Source of the DNA: Candidatus Nitrosopumilus sp.
Lineage (GTDB): Archaea > Thermoproteota > Nitrososphaeria > Nitrososphaerales > Nitrosopumilaceae
NCBI GenBank assembly: GCA_018657375.1
Contig: JABHXI010000153.1
Span: 1 to 11,663, forward strand
Direction: 5' to 3'
Length of the DNA: 11,663 nt
Part shown: one piece after another, positions 6,400 through 11,663 of the stretch
Layout: the number at the start of each line of letters is the position of its first letter
Numbering within the stretch: position 1 is the stretch's first letter
Position numbers and translations under genes: made by a program
The notes under the pieces: generated by a model
Database searches by the model: none
The model's input: the letters and a program-made list of their open reading frames with translations, nothing else
What the model was told of the DNA's origin: nothing

Positions 6400-7380
6400 T
6401 TATTTATTTCTTTTGACTTGAAAAATCGTATATCCGTATTTTTTATTTATTTCAGTTTCAGATAATTGTGAAATATCATACTCCACAAAATTTTTCAAAG
6501 CTAAATACAAATTATTGTCAATAATAAGACTATTTTCAGGGCATAATGAATTTATTTTAAAACATCGATTAACTGTTGGGCCAAAAATATCGCTAATTGT
6601 AGACGTAGTACTTTGGGCTACTTTTACCGAACCATAACTAATACTAATTTTATAATTTAATTCAGGCATCTTTTCTTCTTCAAGTAGTTTCTTTAAATCA
6701 TCATGAGATTCAATCATAGATAAGCAACATTCTAAAATATTTTTTGTTGTTTTGCTATCACTAAGATCAGTATCTGGAAATCTAAACATTAATGCATCAC
6801 CAATATTTTTGACTACTTCTCCATCATATTTTTGAACAATTTTAGCCATAAAATTTAAAAAAGTTTCATACAATTTAGTAACATCGTCATCAGATAGTTT
6901 AGCAGAAATTTTTGTAGAATCTTTCATGTCAATTACACCAACACAATCATTTTGTGTATGTTGGGAAAATTTTAGAAGAATGTCTTCCTGTTGTTTAATA
7001 ACTTCCTCTTTTTGTTTAATAGTAATTTCAGCTTCTTGAAGTTTTTTTGCCATATTATCAAATGACTCAGAAAGATTACCTATTTCATCACGAGATGTTA
7101 TATTAGTTCTAATATTAAATTCGCCTCGAGAGATTTGATAAGTTGCTTCACTAAGTTTTGTAATAGGATCAGAAAGACGTTTTGCCAAAAAATATGTAAG
7201 AATACTTAATCCAATCATTAAAGAAATACCTATTATAATGATATTTTCTTGTAATTGAAGAATTGAGATATTGTCAAAGTTAAGAAATATCACAGTTGTT
7301 ATGGATATAGAAACCAAAGTTGTTGATAAAACCAACACTAGTAATTTTTTCTGTAAACTGAAAAAAGTAAAAGAAGACAC
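6400..7380 (-). CDS. Membrane-anchored HAMP-class III nucleotidyl (adenylate) cyclase-like protein
   Basis: The 326-residue protein has two membrane helices (about 12-34 and 46-66) with only about 11 residues between them. A HAMP linker (about 66-118, with the conserved DPITKL start and DEIGNLSESFDNM) follows, then a coiled coil (about 111-137), then a class III cyclase homology domain (about 145-322). Metal-binding aspartates D151 (VIDMKDST) and D195 (KNIGDALMFRF) are present. The purine-selecting pair is K191 and D264 (SDIFGPTVN), which matches adenylate cyclases. The transition-state Asn is N271, but the Arg expected four residues later is K275 (VNRCFKI). The likely reaction is ATP to cAMP as a homodimer, possibly weak. 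With no extracellular sensor domain, input would come through the membrane helices or HAMP. The start is GTG at 7380, positioned at the transcription start predicted from its box A. Downstream cAMP targets are not visible in the window. Confidence 0.85.
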   Translation of the reverse strand: MSSFTFFSLQKKLLVLVLSTTLVSISITTVIFLNFDNISILQLQENIIIIGISLMIGLSILTYFLAKRLSDPITKLSEATYQISRGEFNIRTNITSRDEIGNLSESFDNMAKKLQEAEITIKQKEEVIKQQEDILLKFSQHTQNDCVGVIDMKDSTKISAKLSDDDVTKLYETFLNFMAKIVQKYDGEVVKNIGDALMFRFPDTDLSDSKTTKNILECCLSMIESHDDLKKLLEEEKMPELNYKISISYGSVKVAQSTTSTISDIFGPTVNRCFKINSLCPENSLIIDNNLYLALKNFVEYDISQLSETEINKKYGYTIFQVKRNK

Positions 7381-7402
7381 TCTATTTACTTATCATAATT
7401 AT

Positions 7403-7412
7403 TATTTATAGG
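7403..7412 (-). promoter_or_regulatory. Box A of the cyclase gene
   Basis: CCTATAAATA on the minus strand is centred about 27 nt before the GTG at 7380. The predicted transcription start coincides with the start codon, which supports both the GTG choice and a leaderless message. Confidence 0.55.
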
Positions 7413-7450
7413 ATTGACGTTATTCTCAACTTTGTTTAAGGATTAGAAGT

Positions 7451-7455
7451 AAAAA
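7451..7455 (-). terminator. T-run terminator after tRNA-Val
   Basis: Five consecutive T residues on the minus strand immediately follow the discriminator base. Archaeal RNA polymerase typically terminates at such oligo-T runs. Confidence 0.5.
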
Positions 7456-7530
7456 TGGGCCCACAGTGATTTGAACACTGGATCTTCGCCGTGTAAGGGC
7501 GACGTCATAACCGAGCTAGACTATGAGCCC
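7456..7530 (-). tRNA. tRNA-Val (anticodon UAC)
   Basis: The minus strand folds into a complete 75-nt cloverleaf. The acceptor stem is GGGCTCA/TGGGCCC with one U-G pair and discriminator A. The D arm is GTC...GAC with the loop TAGCTCGGTTAT. The anticodon arm is TCGCC-CTTACAC-GGCGA, giving anticodon TAC. The variable region is AGATC, and the T arm is CAGTG-TTCAAAT-CACTG. There is no intron, and CCA is not encoded. A box A (AGTTTAAATG on the minus strand, 7554-7563) sits about 28 nt upstream of the 5' end, and a minus-strand T run (7451-7455) lies directly after the 3' end as terminator. Confidence 0.97.
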
Positions 7531-7553
7531 ACTGAAACATACCTCGTTGAAAT

Positions 7554-7563
7554 CCATTTAAAC
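7554..7563 (-). promoter_or_regulatory. Box A of the tRNA-Val gene
   Basis: AGTTTAAATG on the minus strand is centred about 28 nt before the mature 5' end at 7530, so the primary transcript should begin at or just before the tRNA. It lies close to, but separate from, the plus-strand box A of the glycosyltransferase gene. Confidence 0.55.
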
Positions 7564-7575
7564 TTTCAGAAAGGG

Positions 7576-7584
7576 AAAATATAG
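7576..7584 (+). promoter_or_regulatory. Box A of the glycosyltransferase gene
   Basis: AAAATATAG is centred about 31 nt before the GTG at 7611, predicting a leader of only a few nucleotides and supporting that start. Confidence 0.45.
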
Positions 7585-7610
7585 AAATTTGATTAAAAAT
7601 AATCAAAACT

Positions 7611-8627
7611 GTGAATGATTATAATTTTTTTTCTAGTCCAATCGGATTAGGTCACGTGACTAGGGATATTGCAATAGTAAATAATTTGAAAGGCATTCCA
7701 ATTAATTTTGTTACAGGTAGTGGAGCGGCAAAAATTTTAAAAAAATTAGAGTTTAAAGTAAATGATGCCTATAAGCCACCTTCATTTACTGTAAAAGATG
7801 GAATATTAAATAATCAAACAAAATGGTTATGGAATTATTATCAATATTATAAAAATTGTAAAAACATATCAGAAAAAATTCTTAAAAAAAATAATTCAGG
7901 TTTGATAATCAGTGATGAAGACTTTGCATCATTAACTGTTGCACAAAATTTAGAAATTCCAAATATATTGATTACAGATGTTTTAGAAACAAAATTCACA
8001 AAAGGGATTGCATCGTTTATTGAAAGAAAAATGAACAGATCAATGATGGACATTATTAAAAATTGTGATGCTGTAATAATTCCAGAAGAAGGGGACAACC
8101 AGGACAACATAAAAAGGGTAGGGCCAATAGTTAGGAAGATCAATTGCTCACGGGAAGAATTAAGAGAAAAATTTTCATTTAACAAAATAACAGTAGTTAT
8201 TTCAATTGGAGGTACTGATGCAGGATTATTTTTAATAGATAAAGCAATTAAAGCGATTTTAAAAATTAATCAAAATATTGAAATTATAGTAGTATCAGGT
8301 CCAGCAGTAAATAAAAAATTTTTAAATGTAAAAAATTTAGGATTTGTAGATAATTTGCATGAATTAATTTTTGCGTCAGATTTGATAATTTCCCTAGCAG
8401 GTAAGTCAACAATAGATGAGGCTAGAGCATACGGTACACCAGGGATATTTATTCCAATTAAAGGTCATTTTGAACAAGAGCATAACGCAAAAATTGAAGG
8501 GTTTAATTTTGAAAGTATCAATAATCTTGAAACGTTAATTTTAGAAAAATTAGAACAAAAAAGAAATAAAGTGAATACGAAGGGTGCAACATTAGCATCA
8601 GAAATTATTAGAAAAATGATCAAATAG
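7611..8627 (+). CDS. GT-B fold glycosyltransferase, MurG/GT28-like
   Basis: The 338-residue protein has the two-domain layout of GT-B enzymes that move a sugar from a nucleotide donor. The N-terminal domain opens with SSPIGLGHVTRD (8-19), equivalent to the glycine-rich G-x-G-H-x-x-R acceptor-side loop of MurG-type enzymes. The C-terminal donor domain starts near 190 with TVVISIGGTDAG (194-205) and contains SLAGKSTIDEARAYGTPGI (261-279) and IKGHFEQEHNA (283-293), the usual nucleotide-sugar binding region. No membrane helix or signal peptide is seen, so it probably acts on the cytoplasmic face. The start is GTG at 7611: an in-frame TGA lies just upstream at 7590, so no longer start exists. Donor and acceptor are unknown; surface glycan, lipid or protein glycosylation are all possible. 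It lies 34 bp before the aspartate kinase gene on the same strand and may be cotranscribed with it, though no functional link is evident. The gene is very A-rich, with many Lys, Asn and Ile codons. Confidence 0.82.
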   Translation: MNDYNFFSSPIGLGHVTRDIAIVNNLKGIPINFVTGSGAAKILKKLEFKVNDAYKPPSFTVKDGILNNQTKWLWNYYQYYKNCKNISEKILKKNNSGLIISDEDFASLTVAQNLEIPNILITDVLETKFTKGIASFIERKMNRSMMDIIKNCDAVIIPEEGDNQDNIKRVGPIVRKINCSREELREKFSFNKITVVISIGGTDAGLFLIDKAIKAILKINQNIEIIVVSGPAVNKKFLNVKNLGFVDNLHELIFASDLIISLAGKSTIDEARAYGTPGIFIPIKGHFEQEHNAKIEGFNFESINNLETLILEKLEQKRNKVNTKGATLASEIIRKMIK

Positions 8628-8661
8628 TTAATAGATGGTAATTTGGTTTTAAAATAATACT

Positions 8662-10077
8662 ATGAGTAACTTGATAATTGCAAAATTTGGCGGTAGTGCA
8701 ATAGGTCCAGATGGAATATCAATACCACAGATAATTGAGAGAATTAATAATTTAAAAAAGGACTCCAGAGTGATTACTGTTTTTTCAGCACCACTAACAT
8801 TGCACAATCAAAAAAAACGATCATTGACAGATGTTGTACTAGAACAAGGAAAAAATGCAGAAAATGGAATTAGGCCATCACTAGATGTTGTAAAAACAGC
8901 ATATCAAAAAATTCTTCAAATGGTTAGTGATGATAATAGAAAAAAATGTGGAGATGTTATTGAGATACATTTGAAAAAAGCACAAGTTGCATTGGATGAT
9001 GCATTCGAAAATAAAGAATTTGCAGATGAAACGCGATCAAAGGCATTAGCATTTTCAGGGGAGATCTTGATGGCTCATGTCATGAATTACATTCTAAAAA
9101 GTAATCAAATTAAAACAGATGCCGTAGAATTTGACGACTGGCCAATAATTACAGACAATAACATAGAATCTACAAATTTTCTCAGAACAGAATCAAATGA
9201 GAGAATGGGAGGGATTTTAAATTTAGTTGAAAATAATGAAGTGGTCACAATTGGCGGATTTATAGGAAAAACAGTGGATGGCATAACTACAACATATGAA
9301 CGAGGAGGCTCAGATAGAACTGCAGCAGATCTGGGAATATTATTTCATAAAAAATATGATACTAGCATAGATTTCGAAAAAGATAGTTCAGTAGTATCAG
9401 CAGATCCAAAAATCATTGAATTGGGGTTAAGAGAAGTCATTCAATTATCATACAATGAGGCAAGACTGGCTGGAATGTTTGGAATGAAAATTTTAGATCC
9501 AATTGCAATAAAAGAAATTGTAGAGCATGGAGTAGACATGCCAATTAGAATTACAAATATAAAAAATCCAGAAAAAATCACAATAATAAAAAGAGAACTA
9601 GGTGAGCACAAAGGCCATCCAATTAAAATAGTCACAGGAAAAGAAAATTGTGCAATATTTAGAATTGAAACAAATTCTGTTCAAAAATTATTGACATCCT
9701 TAGAAAAAGATAGACGTTATAGTGAATTTGTTATTTTATCACCATTTACAAAAGATGGCGTAGAATTATCCAGAATATTATTTTTGGACGGCGATTATGT
9801 AAAAAGAAATGAAAAATATTTACTGGGATTCGATCCACTTGCTACAATTACATATGACAGAGGAGTAATCACATTAATTGGCGATGAAATGTGGAGAGTT
9901 CAACAAGTTGCATCAAGAACTAGTGCAAAAATTGGAGAGTCTGGACTAAATATTTTGAATATGGATGCACAGGAGGAAACATCACGAATAATTATTGTTG
10001 TCGAGGATGCAAAAGAAAACATAAAAAAAGCTATCAAAGCAGTGCACGAAGGAATTGCAGAAATTAATTTTATTTAG
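8662..10077 (+). CDS. lysC: Aspartate kinase
   Basis: The enzyme phosphorylates L-aspartate with ATP to give aspartyl phosphate, the entry to threonine, methionine and, in some organisms, lysine synthesis. The 471 residues are typical of a monofunctional aspartokinase. The kinase domain shows KFGGSAIG (8-15, with S in place of the common T), SGEILMA (132-138), GGFIG (198-202), ERGGSDRTAADL (213-224) and a DSSVVSADPKII segment (241-252), followed by LSYNEARLAGMFGMKILDP (262-280) and MPIRITNIKNP. Two ACT-type regulatory repeats occupy roughly 321-390 and 397-470, which suggests feedback control by an end product. Because ammonia-oxidising archaea generally make lysine through the aminoadipate/LysW route, this enzyme most likely serves threonine and methionine; that is inference. 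The gap to the preceding gene is 34 bp. A TTTTAAAAT stretch there is too close to the ATG to act as box A, so readthrough from the glycosyltransferase gene is likely. Confidence 0.93.
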   Translation: MSNLIIAKFGGSAIGPDGISIPQIIERINNLKKDSRVITVFSAPLTLHNQKKRSLTDVVLEQGKNAENGIRPSLDVVKTAYQKILQMVSDDNRKKCGDVIEIHLKKAQVALDDAFENKEFADETRSKALAFSGEILMAHVMNYILKSNQIKTDAVEFDDWPIITDNNIESTNFLRTESNERMGGILNLVENNEVVTIGGFIGKTVDGITTTYERGGSDRTAADLGILFHKKYDTSIDFEKDSSVVSADPKIIELGLREVIQLSYNEARLAGMFGMKILDPIAIKEIVEHGVDMPIRITNIKNPEKITIIKRELGEHKGHPIKIVTGKENCAIFRIETNSVQKLLTSLEKDRRYSEFVILSPFTKDGVELSRILFLDGDYVKRNEKYLLGFDPLATITYDRGVITLIGDEMWRVQQVASRTSAKIGESGLNILNMDAQEETSRIIIVVEDAKENIKKAIKAVHEGIAEINFI

Positions 10078-10171
10078 TGAAAATTACCACACTACAAATT
10101 TCTGCAAGTAAACATGTAATGAATTTTTTATCTAGAACATATTCTATTGATTGACGGTGTAGCGTAATCTA

Positions 10172-10199
10172 AAACATGCTATGTTTAATACAAATTTTT
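10172..10199 (+). terminator. Possible terminator hairpin with T tract between convergent genes
   Basis: AAACAT (10172-10177) pairs with ATGTTT (10181-10186) across a 3-nt loop, and ATTTTT follows at 10194-10198. It sits in the 145-bp gap between the converging aspartate kinase and mini-membrane-protein genes. The stem is short and AT-rich, so the T tract may be the functional part. Confidence 0.3.
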
Positions 10200-10222
10200 A
10201 CTCTAAATTATGATAAAATAGA

Positions 10223-10429
10223 TCAAACACGTTCAGCTACATACCAACAAGTGATGCCAATTCCAATAATCGCATACCATTTGAAATTACTCTTATTCAT
10301 GAAAATATTCGGTGAGGCTAATTCACCATCATGATAATTGCTCAAACGAATTTTTCTCATTTGAAATGCCTGACCAATCAAGCCCATAGTTAAAAGAATT
10401 ATTCCAATAAGCCCCAAAGTCCAGTCCAT
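10223..10429 (-). CDS. Small two-helix membrane protein (68 aa), unknown function
   Basis: No family is recognised. The 68 residues comprise a hydrophobic helix (about 4-22, LGLIGIILLTMGLIGQAF), a polar middle of about 28 residues with basic RKIRLSN and acidic HDGE, and a second hydrophobic helix (about 51-64, WYAIIGIGITCWYV) ending AERV. This is a helical-hairpin membrane protein with no signal cleavage site or cysteine pair. It is supported as a gene by its coherent composition, isolated position and lack of a competing frame. A TATA-like TATTATATTTAG lies about 40 nt upstream on the minus strand (near 10470), giving a leader of about 15 nt. It is convergent with the aspartate kinase gene and divergent from the aminotransferase gene. 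A role as a small subunit or regulator of a membrane complex is possible but not shown. Confidence 0.7.
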   Translation of the reverse strand: MDWTLGLIGIILLTMGLIGQAFQMRKIRLSNYHDGELASPNIFMNKSNFKWYAIIGIGITCWYVAERV

Positions 10430-10495
10430 ATGATAATGCCTAGTTTATCTGATATGTATTTTCTAAATATAATAGGACCATATTAAAAATAATTC

Positions 10496-10504
10496 TTTAA
10501 ATTA
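10496..10504 (+). promoter_or_regulatory. Box A of the branched-chain aminotransferase gene
   Basis: TTTAAATTA is centred 26 nt before the ATG at 10526, so the transcript is predicted to begin at the start codon. This is one of the cleanest leaderless promoter layouts in the window. Confidence 0.6.
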
Positions 10505-10525
10505 CCAGAGTTTTTTTCTTTTCCT

Positions 10526-11440
10526 ATGATAGAGACGGGTAAAATATGGATGAATGGAAAATTAGTTCCATTCAAAGATGCCAAAGTCCATGTTTTAACC
10601 CACGCATTACATTATTCAACATCAATTTTTGAAGGAATAAGATGTTATGATACTCCAAATGGTTCTGCAGTATTTAGATTACCAGAGCACGTGGACAGGT
10701 TATTCAAGTCTGCAAAATTATATTCAATGAAAATGCAGTATACAAAAAAAGTAATTTTAGATGCTATTTTACAAACTATCAAAGCTAGTGGGCTAAAAGA
10801 AGCATACATCAGACCATTAGCATATTACGGCTATGGAACAATGGGGTTAACTCCCACTACAAACAAAGTGGACATGTCAATTGCGTGTTGGGAATGGAAG
10901 ATGGGAGAGTCAAAAGCAGGTAAATTTTCAGGGGCAAAATGTAAAGTTTCAAGTTGGGTAAAAATCGATTCAAGATCTCAACCAATGCAAGCAAAAGCAG
11001 CATCAAACTATGCAAATGCAGCTCTAGCTAGAATGGAAGCATTAGAGAATGGATTTGATGAGGCAATCATGTTAAATTCACAAGGAAAAGTTGCAGAAGG
11101 TAGTGCAGAAAACATATTCATAATTAAAGACGACATTATTCAAACACCGCCACTTTCAGCAGGAGGACTAGAGGGAATTACAAGAGACAGCATTATACAA
11201 ATTATTGAAGAAAATAACGGGTTTGTAATTGAACGAGATCTAGAGAGGGATGATCTGTATACTGCAGATGAAATTTTTATGACGGGTACCGCTGCAGAGG
11301 TAAAATCAGTTACACAAATAGATAAAGTCAAAATTGGGACTGGCAAAATGGGAAGTGTAACTAAAGAATTACAAAAGTCATATAGAGATGTAGTAATGGG
11401 TAAAGATGAAAGATTTTTGCCTTGGTTAACATTTATCTGA
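10526..11440 (+). CDS. ilvE: Branched-chain amino acid aminotransferase (PLP fold type IV)
   Basis: The enzyme carries out the last step of valine, leucine and isoleucine synthesis, and the first of their breakdown, by exchanging the amino group with 2-oxoglutarate/glutamate. The 304 residues match the usual length. Visible features are GKIWMNGKLVP (5-15), HALHYSTSIFEGIRCY (26-41), RLPEHVDRLFKSAK (51-64) with the PLP-phosphate Arg region, the catalytic lysine K157 in QAKAASNYANAALA, E191 in AEGSAENIFI, the GITRDS loop (218-223) and the phosphate-binding FMTGTAAEV (251-259). The pattern fits IlvE rather than D-amino-acid transaminase or aminodeoxychorismate lyase, notably the EGIRCY and KAASNY segments. 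The ATG is leaderless according to its box A. The gene is followed after 39 bp by a small Cys-rich gene in the same direction. Confidence 0.95.
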   Translation: MIETGKIWMNGKLVPFKDAKVHVLTHALHYSTSIFEGIRCYDTPNGSAVFRLPEHVDRLFKSAKLYSMKMQYTKKVILDAILQTIKASGLKEAYIRPLAYYGYGTMGLTPTTNKVDMSIACWEWKMGESKAGKFSGAKCKVSSWVKIDSRSQPMQAKAASNYANAALARMEALENGFDEAIMLNSQGKVAEGSAENIFIIKDDIIQTPPLSAGGLEGITRDSIIQIIEENNGFVIERDLERDDLYTADEIFMTGTAAEVKSVTQIDKVKIGTGKMGSVTKELQKSYRDVVMGKDERFLPWLTFI

Positions 11441-11479
11441 TTTTCTAAAGTTTTTTACCCACAAAAAAATTCAAAAATT

Positions 11480-11641
11480 ATGGATTCATGTGCAACAGGA
11501 GACACGCCGGAAATATGCTGGTTTTGTAGAAAAGGTCGCCATAATGACTGTATGAAAGAGATTCCAACTCAAGGAAAATCAGATGGACCACATGATTGTA
11601 CTTTTGATACAAAACTTATTCCATGTAAATGTCAGCACTAA
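11480..11641 (+). CDS. Cys-rich small protein (53 aa), probably zinc-binding
   Basis: This short frame runs from ATG at 11480 to TAA at 11641. It begins MDSCATGDTPEICWFCRKGR and ends LIPCKCQH. It has seven cysteines (4, 13, 16, 24, 40, 49, 51) and three histidines (21, 38, 53). C13-x2-C16 ... C24 and C49-x-C51 look like zinc-knuckle ligands, possibly for two metal sites. Such density of Cys and His in 53 codons is very unlikely in a random frame at this base composition. The ATG lies about 26 nt after a weak box A-like TTTTTTACC (11451-11459), consistent with a leaderless message. I do not recognise a named family; small zinc-finger proteins are common in archaea. It may act in nucleic-acid or protein binding, or in metal handling. 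Cotranscription with ilvE (39 bp upstream) is also possible. Confidence 0.72.
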   Translation: MDSCATGDTPEICWFCRKGRHNDCMKEIPTQGKSDGPHDCTFDTKLIPCKCQH

Positions 11642-11663
11642 ACAATTAGCATCAAATAGAACA

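Noticed and set aside
7456..7611. Attachment site or genomic island boundary at tRNA-Val.
   Set aside because: No repeat of the tRNA 3' end is seen elsewhere in the window and there is no integrase gene; neighbouring genes on both sides look chromosomal.

Overview
The window looks like a core chromosomal segment of an ammonia-oxidising archaeon (Thaumarchaeota/Nitrososphaerota) close to Nitrosopumilus or Nitrosarchaeum. The evidence is the low G+C, the adjacent ADP-forming 4-hydroxybutyryl-CoA synthetase and 4-hydroxybutyryl-CoA dehydratase genes (steps of the thaumarchaeal 3-hydroxypropionate/4-hydroxybutyrate carbon-fixation cycle), and archaeal TATA-like box A elements centred about 25-30 nt upstream of start codons, which implies mostly leaderless mRNAs. 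Genes are tightly packed and each is read by its own short promoter or from a close upstream gene. No phage, IS, CRISPR or defence gene is visible.

Layout. 38-4150 (minus strand, transcribed right to left): RNase HI-like protein, 4-hydroxybutyryl-CoA synthetase, 4-hydroxybutyryl-CoA dehydratase. The last two make consecutive reactions: 4-hydroxybutyrate to 4-hydroxybutyryl-CoA, then to crotonyl-CoA. 4221-5102 (plus): a radical SAM enzyme, divergent from RNase H. 5103-5560: about 460 bp without a convincing gene, but rich in inverted repeats; it may hold a forward ~100-nt small RNA and a minus-strand pair of UUCG-tetraloop hairpins. 5561-5818 (minus) is a small charged protein, divergent from 5869-6384 (plus), a membrane protein with an intramembrane CPAC motif. 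6400-7380 (minus) is a two-TM HAMP-class III nucleotidyl cyclase. 7456-7530 (minus) is tRNA-Val(UAC). 7611-8627 and 8662-10077 (plus) are a MurG-like GT-B glycosyltransferase and an aspartate kinase. 10223-10429 (minus) is a two-TM mini-protein. 10526-11440 (plus) is a branched-chain aminotransferase. 11480-11641 (plus) is a 53-residue cysteine-rich, probably zinc-binding protein that is easily missed.

How the parts fit: the left third is central carbon fixation. The right third contains amino-acid biosynthesis (aspartate-family entry and the last step of Val/Leu/Ile synthesis). The middle holds a putative signalling enzyme, a thiol membrane protein and small lineage-type proteins of unknown function. 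I do not see a clearly new multi-gene system. The most useful leads are the structured intergenic region at 5147-5356, the cyclase with an Arg-to-Lys change at the transition-state position, the RNase H whose last acidic catalytic position is Gly, and the small Cys-rich gene at the right end.
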